A stretch of DNA of 22,805 nucleotides from Gallionella sp. (GTDB lineage: Bacteria > Pseudomonadota > Gammaproteobacteria > Burkholderiales > Gallionellaceae), in assembly GCA_030645955.1 (NCBI GenBank), contig JAUSMR010000210.1, forward strand, positions 1-22,805. The letters run 5' to 3'. The notes below the pieces were generated by a model. The model was not told where the DNA came from, did no database searches, and saw only the letters and a list, made by a program, of their open reading frames with translations. The translations under genes were made by a program, and so were the position numbers. Positions 1-7,854 of this stretch are shown here, piece by piece. Numbering within the stretch: position 1 is the first letter of the stretch; each line of letters begins with the position of its first letter.

Positions 1-212
1 TCACCGTATTTTCCGTCCGGCGCATGATTGCCGCGCGACGGGTAGCGACTGGGCAGCATGTAATGACACATACCGCCGTGGGCCTGCGTCGGATGCCACA
101 GCACAATGGAAACACAGGAACCCAGCAAGGTGGTGATGCGCAAGCGTCCCTCACCGAAACAGAAATCACCCGGCCTGAGATAAACCTCACGATCAGGCGT
201 CGCCACCCCCAT
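1..212 (-). CDS. cheD: Chemoreceptor glutamine deamidase CheD, first copy (3' part outside window)
   Basis: CheD deamidates glutamines in chemotaxis receptors in the cytoplasm and interacts with CheC/CheY in some species. Only about the first 70 residues lie in the window; the reading frame is open at the left edge. The visible part carries the CheD core: TTLLGSCV with the catalytic Cys at residue 33, and GGMCHYMLPSR with the catalytic His at residue 50. The Cys-His spacing of 17 matches the family. A Thr sits six residues before the Cys, as in characterised CheD. The start ATG lies 2 bp after the cheR stop codon, so it is almost certainly translated with cheR. A second, different cheD lies at 1991-2575. 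The identification is confident; the length is unknown. Confidence 0.9.
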   Translation of the reverse strand, partial: MGVATPDREVYLRPGDFCFGEGRLRITTLLGSCVSIVLWHPTQAHGGMCHYMLPSRYPSRGNHAPDGKYG

Positions 213-214
213 TC

Positions 215-1024
215 TTACGGTTTCCTGTAGACGGTGGGCTTCACCGTGGTCAGGACATTGGTAATACCGCTTAACGACTCGGAATGACCGACGATAAAAT
301 AACCGCCGGGTTTGAGGCTGCGAATCAGATTCGCCACGACGCGCTGCTTGGTTTCGATATCAAAGTAAATGAGCACATTGCGCAAAAAGATCACGTCAAA
401 ATCGCCCATCTTCTTCATCCCTTCCACGTTCAGGTTCAGATGCTCAAAACTCACATGCTGACGCAACTTCTTGTCGATCAGGAACGTACCCTCCTGACCA
501 TTGCGCCCCTTCAGACAATATTTTTTCAGGTACTGGGGGTGGATCTTGTCAGCCTCAGGCAAACCATAGTGTCCGCGCCTGGCCTGCTCCAGCACGGAAT
601 GACTGATGTCGGTACCAAGAATGTCCCATGCACCCTCCACGCCCAGCTTGTCCGCCAGCACCATGGCGATGGTATAGGCCTCCGCACCTTTAGAGGCGGC
701 AGCACTCCACACGCGATACAACTGCCCCCGCTCGACGGCAGACGGGACAATATGTTTGAGAAATTCGAAATGCTGCGGCTCGCGAAAGAAATAAGTTTCG
801 TTGGTGGTGAGTAAGTCCACCATGAAACGTAGTTCATCGGCATTTGCAGGGTCAGTTACATACTTGAAATATTGCGTGTAGGTATCCAAACCCAGGGCGA
901 CGAGCCGTTTGGAAAGACGCCCTGTGAGCAGTACTTTTTTCGCATCGGACAGCGAGATGCCGGCAATGTTATAAAGCAGGCCGCTTAGACGCTTAAACTC
1001 GGTATCGTTGATTTCGTAACTCAT
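215..1024 (-). CDS. cheR: Chemotaxis protein methyltransferase CheR
   Basis: CheR transfers methyl groups from S-adenosylmethionine to receptor glutamates. The 269-aa length is normal for the family. An N-terminal helical CheR_N domain (about residues 5-60) precedes the SAM-binding fold. Visible motifs are TNETYFFRE (74-82), WSAAASKGAEAYTIAM (106-121), GTDIS (137-141) and RNVLIYFD (215-222). The usual STGEEPY motif reads SKGAEAY here, so the first of the two Glu is Ala; whether SAM binding changes is unknown. The gene starts 9 bp after the HDOD gene and is followed 2 bp later by cheD, giving an HDOD-cheR-cheD operon. No tetratricopeptide or response-regulator extension is present. Confidence 0.95.
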   Translation of the reverse strand: MSYEINDTEFKRLSGLLYNIAGISLSDAKKVLLTGRLSKRLVALGLDTYTQYFKYVTDPANADELRFMVDLLTTNETYFFREPQHFEFLKHIVPSAVERGQLYRVWSAAASKGAEAYTIAMVLADKLGVEGAWDILGTDISHSVLEQARRGHYGLPEADKIHPQYLKKYCLKGRNGQEGTFLIDKKLRQHVSFEHLNLNVEGMKKMGDFDVIFLRNVLIYFDIETKQRVVANLIRSLKPGGYFIVGHSESLSGITNVLTTVKPTVYRKP

Positions 1025-1033
1025 AATCCATGC

Positions 1034-1885
1034 CTAAAATTGTAACGCCTGGCTCAGGGAGACGACTTCTTCAGCCGCTTCAGCCATGATGCGACTCAAC
1101 GTTTCCTCGCCAATCACCAATTCAATGCTTGCGGCCTGCATCTGTCCGGCCTCAATACCATCCAACTGATGCAGCGGTGACGTAACAGGACTGAGCTCTT
1201 CGGCCAGCAGCAAGGTATCCGCCATCGTCACAGGCGGCATGGCAAGATAACCATCCCAGAACATCTCCATTTCAGTGACAACCGATTCGGGAACGGCCAG
1301 CTTATTGAGGACAGCACGCCCCACCTCGACCTCACCACATTCCAGCCATTCCGTGAAGTCACCCTCCAACAAACCCGGAAAATCGCAGGCTCTGGAGAGC
1401 ATATAAAAACCGCCGATTTCATGGATGATACCCGCGAACATGGCGGTTTCCGGATTCTGCAGTGTTACGTGACGCGCAATTACATGGGCCAGGGACGCCA
1501 CGTGGGCCGTGTGTTCCCAAAGCTTGTTCACCAGCTCGCGATGTTTCTGGTCTGTTGACAAGCCCGCCATCTGACGCGTTACCAATGCCATCGCCAATGA
1601 CCGCACGACATTAAACCCGAGTCGCATCACGGCAATCTCCACATCGGCAATCTCGTTCCCGGAGCGGTTATAGATTACCGAGTTAGCAATGGCAATAACC
1701 CTCGCTGCGAGCAGCGGCTCCGCCTGTATCAGGCGGGCTGCGGTATTGATAGAACAGTCGGGATCATCGAGCGACTGACGCAGCTTGAGCGCCACCTGAG
1801 CGCCGGTCGGGAACACCAGCTCTCCTTGTGCCACTTCGCTTGCGATCGTCTTGAATATCTCACGTTTATCCATGGGGTGCATCAT
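1034..1885 (-). CDS. HDOD domain signalling protein
   Basis: This 283-aa cytoplasmic protein carries an HDOD domain over roughly residues 20-225. HDOD domains are catalytically degenerate relatives of HD phosphohydrolases, often found next to chemotaxis and c-di-GMP genes as regulatory modules. Typical HDOD text includes FPTGAQVALKLRQSLDDPD, then AARVIAIANS, and the helix around MFAGIIHEIGGFYML, which takes the place of the HD motif. No second domain is visible. It is the first gene of the operon ending in cheR and cheD. The start is uncertain: ATG codons at 1885, 1882 and 1873 are all possible and none has a strong ribosome site. The exact role is not predictable. Confidence 0.85.
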   Translation of the reverse strand: MMHPMDKREIFKTIASEVAQGELVFPTGAQVALKLRQSLDDPDCSINTAARLIQAEPLLAARVIAIANSVIYNRSGNEIADVEIAVMRLGFNVVRSLAMALVTRQMAGLSTDQKHRELVNKLWEHTAHVASLAHVIARHVTLQNPETAMFAGIIHEIGGFYMLSRACDFPGLLEGDFTEWLECGEVEVGRAVLNKLAVPESVVTEMEMFWDGYLAMPPVTMADTLLLAEELSPVTSPLHQLDGIEAGQMQAASIELVIGEETLSRIMAEAAEEVVSLSQALQF

Positions 1886-1990
1886 ACATCCAATACACGC
1901 TATTTCGTAACGCCCTCATACTGATACGAACTATTGCCTGTAGAATGCATACATCATAAGGAGAAGACCTTTATTTTCAGCAGCGACGCC

Positions 1991-2575
1991 ATGAACCACC
2001 ATCAGACAGGCAAGGATTTTGAACGCATCGCCAGGAATATCAATCCCGGCGGATGGGCGATTGAGTCCGAGCGCCCCATCTCCACGCTGCTGGGCTCGTG
2101 CGTTGCCGTCTGTCTGTTTGACCCGCAGCTGAAACTCGCCGGCATGAACCACTTCCTGCTACCCAGCCGCACCAGTGCCAGCAACGCCGATATAGACGTG
2201 ATTCTGAGCGGAGATTACTCCATGGAAGTATTGGTCAACGGGCTACTGAACAAGGGGGCGAAAAAATCCAGACTGATCGCCAAGGCTTTCGGCGGCGGAA
2301 CTATCGTCAGCTCCATCCGCATGGCCATCGGTGAGCGCAACGCTGCGTTCGCACACGAATGGCTGGAGCGCGAGGGCATTCCGCTGGTCGCATCCGATTT
2401 CAACGGCCCCTGGTCACGCAAAGTAGTCTTCGTGCCTCAGAGTGGCGATGCCTTCTGTCGGCGCATTCCGACTACTCAGGCCAACGCGATTGATGTTGCA
2501 CGTGCCGAGCAGGAATACGAACGCACGCTGACCGAAAAGAAACAGGCGACCGCCAAAAAGATCGAGCTGTTTTAA
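1991..2575 (+). CDS. cheD: Chemoreceptor glutamine deamidase CheD, second copy
   Basis: This is a complete CheD-family protein of 194 aa from the ATG at 1991. It contains STLLGSCVAVCLFDP (catalytic Cys at residue 37), GMNHFLLPSR (His at 54, again 17 residues after the Cys) and the later KAFGGGTIV motif. Ser, not Thr, occupies the position six before the Cys, with Thr next to it. A C-terminal tail rich in Lys and Glu follows the domain. The frame is open upstream to a TTG at 1934; an AAGGAG at 1958-1963 lies too far from ATG 1991, so the start is not settled. It is divergent from the HDOD-cheR-cheD operon and nearly abuts the convergent Sel1 gene. It is not a recent copy of the first cheD. Confidence 0.88.
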   Translation: MNHHQTGKDFERIARNINPGGWAIESERPISTLLGSCVAVCLFDPQLKLAGMNHFLLPSRTSASNADIDVILSGDYSMEVLVNGLLNKGAKKSRLIAKAFGGGTIVSSIRMAIGERNAAFAHEWLEREGIPLVASDFNGPWSRKVVFVPQSGDAFCRRIPTTQANAIDVARAEQEYERTLTEKKQATAKKIELF

Positions 2576-2582
2576 TCCGTTC

Positions 2583-3560
2583 TCAGTGCCGTTTAAGCAG
2601 GGGTTCAAAGCCCAGTTTTGCTTTCAGGCTATCCGCGCTGAGACGCGCTTCGCTCAGGCTGGTATACGGGCCAACATGAATTCGCACAAAATCGTCCTTG
2701 GTGAACAGGCTAAATGGCCGGCCGACATCACCGAGCTTGGCGCTCAGTAGCACCCTGAATTTTTCTGCTTGAATTTTCGATTTGAACGCACCGAGTTGCA
2801 GGTAAATATCGCCATTCTCCGTCGCTGCGTCGGCGACTGGTTTTTCCCTGTTCGCCGATGCGGGCTTTTCACTCATCTTGCGCTGACCTGTATCCGCCAG
2901 CTTGTTTGCGCTGGCTATTTGCACTGGTGTCATTTGCCGGGATAAATCGCTCATCATTGCGCGGGCCATTTCGTGCCCCTGGGCTGCGGCAAGCCTGGCC
3001 CATTGATATGCTTCAACGAAGTTCTGCGTTACACCCTGACCATTGGCATACACCACAGCCAGATTGAATTGTGCTTGCGCCTCCCCCTGACTGGCGGCAA
3101 GGCGAAACCACTTGACCGCCACGTCCTCGTTCTGCGAAACACCAAGGCCTTCTGCATAAGCTACGCCGAGATTGAGCTGCGCGATGGCAAGCCCCTGTTC
3201 GGCAGCTGTGCGATACCAGCGCACCGCCTCAGTCTGATTTTTTCCCACCCCCAACCCCGTATCGTACATCATGCCCAGATTGAACTGGGCCTGGGCGTAC
3301 CCCTGCCGTGCTGCCAGCCGATACCATTTTGCCGCCTCGGCGTAGTCCTGCGCCACCTCCTGGCCCTTGAAAAACAAGCTGCCCATATAAAGCTGTGCAT
3401 CTGCATCGCCCGCCATCGCACGGACACGCAACCGGTCTGTCATCTGTGAATTGTCAGATTTGCCTGTGTCAGACAGATCTGTTTCAAAATCGCCCAGGGC
3501 TGCTGGGGGTATCAGGATTAGCGCTAAAAAAATAAAGGCTGAACTTGCTATTCTGATCAT
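2583..3560 (-). CDS. Exported Sel1-repeat protein with C-terminal SPOR domain
   Basis: A 325-aa protein with an N-terminal signal peptide (hydrophobic core IFLALILIPPAALG, cleavage near residue 23). Four Sel1-like repeats follow at about residues 48-200, each with the pattern AQ.NLG..Y..G.GV..N...A..W...AA..G. A low-complexity linker leads to a SPOR domain at about 250-325 (YLQLGAFKSKIQAEKF, VRIHVGPYTS). SPOR domains bind denuded peptidoglycan at division sites, and Sel1 repeats mediate protein contacts, so a periplasmic cell-wall-associated scaffold is likely. The gene stands alone, convergent with cheD, with only 7 bp between stop codons. No strong ribosome site precedes the ATG. Confidence 0.88.
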   Translation of the reverse strand: MIRIASSAFIFLALILIPPAALGDFETDLSDTGKSDNSQMTDRLRVRAMAGDADAQLYMGSLFFKGQEVAQDYAEAAKWYRLAARQGYAQAQFNLGMMYDTGLGVGKNQTEAVRWYRTAAEQGLAIAQLNLGVAYAEGLGVSQNEDVAVKWFRLAASQGEAQAQFNLAVVYANGQGVTQNFVEAYQWARLAAAQGHEMARAMMSDLSRQMTPVQIASANKLADTGQRKMSEKPASANREKPVADAATENGDIYLQLGAFKSKIQAEKFRVLLSAKLGDVGRPFSLFTKDDFVRIHVGPYTSLSEARLSADSLKAKLGFEPLLKRH

Positions 3561-3763
3561 GACATTTGCTATTGATACGCCCGTAAATTTCCAAAAATAA
3601 AACTGACATTAGCTTTATATTATGAAGTCAATGCGCTCTTTTTCGGCATCCTTGTGGCACTCTTGTTGCACAAGCAGGGCAAGGAGAATACAGCACGAAG
3701 CACCAGTCAGACCCTGTAGAAATGCACAAGGTATTATGGACAGAGGCGGAGAATGCTTATCTC

Positions 3764-3863
3764 CGAAAGAGATGACAGCGCAGCCCGCCGAAGTGCTGCC
3801 GCATGCACTCCTCATGCATAAGGTCGAACTGGAGATGCAAAACGAGGAGTTGCACAGACGCAA
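3764..3863 (+). pseudogene. Relic of a PAS-type sensor protein N-terminus
   Basis: In the plus frame this stretch encodes ALLMHKVELEMQNEELHRR. It matches the conserved segment (HELQVHQIELEMQNEEL) found at the N-terminus of many PAS/GGDEF/histidine-kinase sensors in betaproteobacteria. After HRR the similarity stops, no PAS domain follows, and no ribosome site or convincing start precedes it. I read it as the remnant of a sensor gene that lost the rest of its body. The surrounding 3561-3952 has no other credible gene. A hydrophobic stretch FFGILVALLLHKQGK in another frame (about 3639-3683) lacks a start codon and may be a second relic. Confidence 0.55.
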
Positions 3864-3952
3864 ATCGCCGCCATCGCGAATTGTCACCCTGTCAGCTATT
3901 GCCGTAACCGCAGGATTGCAGTTCACGTTAACGGACGGGAAGCCACAACCAA

Positions 3953-4135
3953 TTAAACTGGAATATCGTCCAGAGCCTTGTGCATCGCGGCTAAGATCAG
4001 CTTATCTGCGGCCGGTTGGTCAATTTCAGGAATATCCCAACCGAAAATTCTACGGTATTTTTCAACCAGATCGCTCATGTCTGCAACGATTTCATTGCGG
4101 TACGCATCCAATTCCAGCTGTTCCATTTTCTTCAT
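3953..4135 (-). CDS. Small conserved-type hypothetical protein (60 aa)
   Basis: A 60-aa charged cytoplasmic protein starting MKKMEQLELDAYRNEIV, with no signal or membrane segment. It is preceded by a good AAGGAG ribosome site, which supports it as real despite its size. It begins 24 bp after the end of the DUF1840 gene and probably shares its transcript. The text is consistent with a small helical protein; I do not recognise a named family and give no function. Confidence 0.7.
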   Translation of the reverse strand: MKKMEQLELDAYRNEIVADMSDLVEKYRRIFGWDIPEIDQPAADKLILAAMHKALDDIPV

Positions 4136-4159
4136 GACAGCTCCTTGTCAACAGAACGA

Positions 4160-4450
4160 TTATTCCCACATTACGTTGGACTTTGCACGGGCTGCGGCAG
4201 TTAAAAGCTCAATCAAAGGTAAACCCCGGTTGACCAGACTCACTGCATCCGCATCCTTCTCCTGAGCAGGCTGTGTGGCTTTTGCTGCATCAATAGCTGC
4301 GACCAGGAGACTGAGTGCGGCGGGGACATCTTCAGCCAGAATTGCGCTGGGTATGGTTCCACTGTGACCCATGATTTTCAGCATGGAAAGCGCGTCAGCA
4401 CCGAACATGGTGATATTGGCATAGGCATCGGTTTTAAAGGTTACAAGCAT
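4160..4450 (-). CDS. DUF1840 domain-containing protein
   Basis: A 96-aa protein beginning MLVTFKTDAYANITMFG and containing MLKIMGHSGTIPSAILAEDVPAAL, the hallmark text of DUF1840, a small betaproteobacterial family of unknown function. The start chosen at 4450 has an AAGGAG site just upstream; a longer frame to 4492 exists but lacks such a site. No signal peptide or membrane helix is visible. It is the first gene of a likely two-gene transcript with the 60-aa protein downstream. Confidence 0.88.
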   Translation of the reverse strand: MLVTFKTDAYANITMFGADALSMLKIMGHSGTIPSAILAEDVPAALSLLVAAIDAAKATQPAQEKDADAVSLVNRGLPLIELLTAAARAKSNVMWE

Positions 4451-4560
4451 GGAGTTCTCCTTGAAATTAACGGGGCCAAGGGCTGATGCCAAAAAATACC
4501 CGAGAGAATCTAACGTTGTTAATCAAATACTACAATACCCCTTAAAACCTCAGTTCAATC

Positions 4561-4604
4561 CACAGATTACGCAGATTCACACAGATTCACACAGATTCAC
4601 ACAG
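4561..4604. repeat. Short tandem repeat, 10-bp unit
   Basis: The unit acagattcac is repeated three times in tandem with a degenerate leading copy (cacagattacgcagattcac). Such CAGATT strings occur between genes in many bacteria and look like replication-slippage products. It lies in the AT-rich spacer 4451-4793, which holds no gene I can support. Confidence 0.85.
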
Positions 4605-4725
4605 CTTTTAAAACACTTATAAATATTGCAATATCCACCAACAGGTTAGTCAGTCTCATTCTATAACCAATTGTTTAATCATGTTAAATCAGTTTAATCT
4701 GATAAAACAACTAAGTATTTGACTA

Positions 4726-4741
4726 AGACGCAACGGCGTCT
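4726..4741 (-). terminator. Small hairpin downstream of the 72-aa membrane protein gene
   Basis: AGACGC and GCGTCT form a 6-bp stem around a 4-base loop, 53 bp past the stop codon of the minus-strand gene at 4794-5012. No uridine run follows, so an intrinsic terminator is only possible. Confidence 0.3.
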
Positions 4742-4793
4742 AAGCCACTACTAATGCAGAAAAAAATGTTTTTAATGGCTGAAGGTTCAGTAA

Positions 4794-5012
4794 CTAGCTC
4801 CTCTTGCTTCCAACAAGCAGAATCAACCCCGCCACTATCGCCCCCACGCCGAGCCATACCGGAATATTGACTGTTTCAGTGTCCTTGATCGACAGCTCTA
4901 TCGAACCCAGCTTGGCCTGATGCGTCTCCTTGGTGTAACTAAAACCGCCATACGCCAATGCCAGGCCACCAGCCACGATCAAGACGATTGCCAACATTTT
5001 GACTGCGTTCAT
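4794..5012 (-). CDS. Small protein with two membrane helices
   Basis: A 72-aa protein with two hydrophobic segments (about residues 5-23 and 51-68). They are separated by a short charged region, FSYTKETHQAKLGSIELSI, ending at a conserved-looking VNIPVWLGVGAI. A GGAGAG site precedes the ATG. It resembles small inner-membrane proteins of the DUF3185 type, but I cannot assign it firmly. It is the last member of cassette A, 286 bp beyond the coiled-coil gene, and holds the same position as the LapA-type membrane protein of cassette B. No terminator separates it clearly from the upstream genes. Confidence 0.78.
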   Translation of the reverse strand: MNAVKMLAIVLIVAGGLALAYGGFSYTKETHQAKLGSIELSIKDTETVNIPVWLGVGAIVAGLILLVGSKRS

Positions 5013-5298
5013 ATCATTCTCTCCGTAAAAACAGACTTGTCACATAGCTTCAGCCCGCCCCGGCATGCGTGCAGGTAGAAATTTTCACCATCGTAGAAAT
5101 GCATCTGAACGTGGTCGTTACGTGTTCCGCCATCGCGACAGGGAGAGTTCTTCATTCGGGCCGCCAAATTCACGCCTGCCTGACGTGACAAGCATGCAAG
5201 TGTGTGGTGCGCTCGTTGCAACAGCGAACTGGCGTCAAAAAGAAATGAATGCAGCAAAGTCAGCAGAAATTCACCGTTTTCTGCCAAACCGCCTGCCT

Positions 5299-5586
5299 TC
5301 ACTTGAATTTTGAATGAGCGTCAGCCACACCGGCCTTCAGATCTTCCCAGAGTTTATCTGCCGTTTCTTTAACCTGTCCCCATGCTTCGCCGGTGGATTT
5401 TTCAAGCTCCAGCATTTTTTCAGCTGCTGCACGATGTTTGGCGCGCAACTCCTGCAGTGCCTCGGCACGCTTGACTGCCGCGCCTGCACCTGCGTTTTCC
5501 ACACGGGCTTCCAGTAAATTTATCTGGGCGTTCCATTCTTTCAGTTGCGCCGCCATTTTTTGTTTATAGGCTTCTTGAATTTCCAT
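5299..5586 (-). CDS. Small coiled-coil protein, cassette A copy
   Basis: A 95-aa soluble protein, MEIQEAYKQKMAAQLKEW..., almost entirely charged amphipathic helix with heptad-like leucines, so it should form a coiled coil. It has no signal peptide. The ATG at 5586 has a perfect AAGGAG site. It is about 79 percent identical, by direct comparison, to the 95-aa protein at 17752-18039, which also lies just after a BON lipoprotein gene. The gap to the BON gene is 29 bp, so the two are co-transcribed. Related small coiled-coil proteins are linked to stress conditions in other bacteria, but the function here is unknown. Confidence 0.88.
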   Translation of the reverse strand: MEIQEAYKQKMAAQLKEWNAQINLLEARVENAGAGAAVKRAEALQELRAKHRAAAEKMLELEKSTGEAWGQVKETADKLWEDLKAGVADAHSKFK

Positions 5587-5615
5587 GATTTACTCCTTGA
5601 GTGTTTGCCAACGGG

Positions 5616-6059
5616 TTATTTGCTCGGCTTGATCATCAGGCGATTTTCAACCTCATGCACGCCAGACACTGCACCCGCCAGAGCCTTGGCACTATCGCTG
5701 TTTTGCTGCGTATCAACCGATCCGCTCAGTGTCACGACGCCCTTGACCGTATCAACGCTGATTTGCAGCGTCTTGAGTCCCGGCTCGGCGAAAATAGCTG
5801 CTTTGACTTTGGTGGTAATCTCGGCGTCATTAATGCTCTCACCCGCCTTATTACCTTGCTCGCCCAATTTAACAGCGGCTTTATCGGCGCCTTCAGACAC
5901 TTTATCGGCGGCTTCTGTTATTTTTTCATGTGCTTCATCAACCGTCTGATCCAGCTTCTTGCCGGCGGTCTCTGCAGGGCCAGGCTTGTCGCATGCGGCA
6001 AGCCCACCAAGTAACAGCATCGAAACTCCGACCAATTTCAAATTTTCCAGGACTTTCAT
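5616..6059 (-). CDS. BON domain outer-membrane lipoprotein, cassette A copy
   Basis: A 147-aa lipoprotein with a signal peptide ending in a lipobox (GGLAAC, Cys 23). A helical, Ala/Lys/Glu-rich spacer (about 30-78) precedes a BON domain at about 80-145 (DAEITTKVKAAIFAEPGLKTL, GVVTLSGSV, VENRLMI). BON domains bind phospholipid or act as envelope interaction modules, as in OsmY and DolP. Asp follows the lipidated Cys, which in enterobacterial rules can mean inner-membrane retention, so location is uncertain. Its BON domain and first 45 residues closely match the cassette B protein at 18210-18632; cassette A has about seven extra residues in the spacer. A GGGAA ribosome site is present. Confidence 0.9.
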   Translation of the reverse strand: MKVLENLKLVGVSMLLLGGLAACDKPGPAETAGKKLDQTVDEAHEKITEAADKVSEGADKAAVKLGEQGNKAGESINDAEITTKVKAAIFAEPGLKTLQISVDTVKGVVTLSGSVDTQQNSDSAKALAGAVSGVHEVENRLMIKPSK

Positions 6060-6182
6060 TTTGGTTCCCTTTCAAAACTGATTCATATCGAAAAAAACAA
6101 TCCGCAATCAATTGACAGATCAAATGAAGAGCGTCAAACGAACCCTTGCGGGAGCGCCTGACGGCTAGCCGATCTTGTGCTG

Positions 6183-6497
6183 TTACTTAACCTGCATGTC
6201 ATCCTTGACCGATTTCACGCCCTTGATGCTGCGTGCAACTTCAACGGCTTTGCTTTCAGCGGCAGCGGAACTGACGAAGCCGCTCAGTTGCACGATGCCT
6301 TTGAAGGTTTCAACCTTGATTTCAAGCGATTTCAGCGCTGGCTCTCCCAGGATTGCAGATTTCACTTTAGTGGTGATGACCGCATCGTCAACATACTCTC
6401 CGGTTCCCTCCTGCGTAGCGGTCGATGCACATCCGACGACAGAAGCAAGCGCAACTGCGCAGCAAAAGGTAGCAAATTTTTTGGCGGTAAGCTTCAT
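6183..6497 (-). CDS. Short BON domain lipoprotein
   Basis: A 104-aa lipoprotein with signal peptide and lipobox (ASVVGC, Cys 23), followed almost directly by a BON domain at about 36-104 (DDAVITTKVKSAILGEPALKSL, GIVQLSGFV, VKSVKDDMQVK). It lacks the helical spacer of the larger BON proteins. A GAGGGA site precedes the ATG. It lies between the OmpA gene and the larger BON gene of cassette A and has no counterpart in cassette B, so one cassette gained or lost it. Its likely role is a periplasm-facing envelope protein. Confidence 0.9.
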   Translation of the reverse strand: MKLTAKKFATFCCAVALASVVGCASTATQEGTGEYVDDAVITTKVKSAILGEPALKSLEIKVETFKGIVQLSGFVSSAAAESKAVEVARSIKGVKSVKDDMQVK

Positions 6498-6541
6498 TTT
6501 CAGTCCCTCTTGTAATTCGTGCTTAAAGAAAACTCCGGTAA

Positions 6542-6574
6542 TTCGTCATGCAGGATCAAGTCCGGCATGACGAA
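6542..6574. repeat. Palindromic intergenic repeat between OmpA and BON genes
   Basis: TTCGTCATGC and GCATGACGAA form a perfect 10-bp stem around a 13-base loop. The text resembles the widespread GTCATGCCGGA-type bacterial palindrome. It could reduce read-through or stabilise the upstream ompA-like message. Confidence 0.75.
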
Positions 6575-6594
6575 ACGGGGAACCAATACTGCAA

Positions 6595-7740
6595 TTACTT
6601 TTCTGTGCGCGTTGCGACGACTTCAACTTCCACGCGACGATCAGGTGCCAGGCAGGCTTTCAGTGCGGCAGTTACTTTCTTGCCTTTGCACTCACCAGCC
6701 TTTGTCACGGGTTCTGCTCCGTCTATGCCTGTGGCCTGAATCTTGTCTGCCGGAATTCCTGCAGATTCAACCATATAGGCCTTGACCGCTTCGGCGCGTT
6801 GCTGGGACAGCTTCATGTTGTAAGCATGAGAACCGATCCGGTCAGTGTGTCCCGTTACCGTGATGACTTCAAAGTCGGCGCCGCTCAGGTCGGCAGTAAA
6901 CTTGTCAATCGCGGCTTTTCCGGAAGGCTTCACGACCGCCTTGTCGAAATCGAACAGGGAGTCCGCTGAGGAATCCGCAGCGAAAACCGCTTTCCTGTGA
7001 ACAGGCGGAGGAGGCGCCACAACCACCGGCACAGCGGCCGCGACAACCGGTTCAGGTTCAACGGCACGAGGAGCAGGAGCCGGTTTTTCCACGCCGAAGC
7101 GATAGATCAGACCGAGTGAATACAGATCGATGTCGCCTTTATTGCCGACGGCATCGTTGATCCGGTAACGTTCCGCTTCGAGACGCATTGCGAGAGCATC
7201 AGTGAAATCGTACTGAAGCCCTGCGCCGAACTTGTAATTGACCTGATTCTTACTGGGATTAGGATTGTTCACAATGACGGCTCCGGTTCCGGCGAAGGAG
7301 TCTCTGGCTTGTGCATAGTTCAAACCGAGCCGGCCAAACACCGAAAACTGTTCGGTGATGGGTAACGTGCCAACGCCGTCGAGATTCACGCCCTGGAGCT
7401 TGATATTCCCGTTCAATGTCCCTGCATTTGGCGCTGCCGTGGTCGCCACATAACTGAACCGTCCCAGATTGAAATAGCCGCCTTCAATGGCAAAATTCTT
7501 GTTGACCCGGTAACCGCCAAAGAGCTTGTAGCCGGTGGATCGGTTGTTGTCGACGATCGAGGTCGTAACAAGACCGGCTCCCAGCAGTTGTGCTGTGATT
7601 CGCGGGTTGTCTATTTTCGCTCTCGACTGACCAACGTTGGCGCCGGCGTACCAGCCTGAATCATCCGCCACAGCGTACGGGCTGGCGATTACAGCGAGTG
7701 CTGCCAGCCCAAGCGGGCCTGATACTCTTGATAATTTCAT
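6595..7740 (-). CDS. OmpA family outer membrane protein, cassette A
   Basis: A 381-aa protein with a signal peptide cleaved after AVA near residue 25. An eight-stranded OmpA-type beta-barrel (about 28-215; GWYAGANVGQSRAKI, GYKLFGGYRVNKNFAIEGGY) is followed by a Pro/Ala/Val-rich linker. The peptidoglycan-binding OmpA domain spans about 250-381. That domain shows LFDFDKAVVKPSGK, GHTDRIGSHAYNMKLSQQRAEAV and DRRVEVEV, retaining the Asp and Arg that grip diaminopimelate. It likely anchors the outer membrane to the wall and may form a small pore. GGAG precedes the ATG. The barrel closely matches that of 18708-20222. The Cys pair in GECKGKKVTAALKACLAPDRR occurs in many betaproteobacterial OmpA proteins. 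Confidence 0.94.
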   Translation of the reverse strand: MKLSRVSGPLGLAALAVIASPYAVADDSGWYAGANVGQSRAKIDNPRITAQLLGAGLVTTSIVDNNRSTGYKLFGGYRVNKNFAIEGGYFNLGRFSYVATTAAPNAGTLNGNIKLQGVNLDGVGTLPITEQFSVFGRLGLNYAQARDSFAGTGAVIVNNPNPSKNQVNYKFGAGLQYDFTDALAMRLEAERYRINDAVGNKGDIDLYSLGLIYRFGVEKPAPAPRAVEPEPVVAAAVPVVVAPPPPVHRKAVFAADSSADSLFDFDKAVVKPSGKAAIDKFTADLSGADFEVITVTGHTDRIGSHAYNMKLSQQRAEAVKAYMVESAGIPADKIQATGIDGAEPVTKAGECKGKKVTAALKACLAPDRRVEVEVVATRTEK

Positions 7741-7804
7741 GATTTTCTCCAGAAGTTACGGTACATTTTCACCGCACCTTATAATTTTATCCTGATTGGG
7801 TAAT

Positions 7805-7836
7805 AAAGGTCGGCAGGAATGACGCTGCCGGCCTTT
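7805..7836 (-). terminator. Hairpin terminator after the DUF3494 gene, cassette A
   Basis: Read on the minus strand, AAAGGCCGGCAG pairs with CTGCCGACCTTT (12 bp, one mismatch) around an 8-base loop, followed by TTATTACC. It lies 19 bp past the stop of the DUF3494 gene and 65 bp before the OmpA start, so these two genes may have separate or attenuated transcripts. Confidence 0.65.
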
Positions 7837-7854
7837 AATTTTATGCCTCAAGCC

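Noticed and set aside
284..814. Plus-strand 176-codon frame opposite cheR
   Set aside because: cheR on the other strand has all family motifs; this is its shadow.
5009..5302. Minus-strand open frame of 97 codons in the gap between the coiled-coil and 72-aa genes
   Set aside because: Composition is not protein-like, there is no ribosome site or recognisable domain, and it overlaps the start of the next gene. The 286-bp gap is best left as non-coding.
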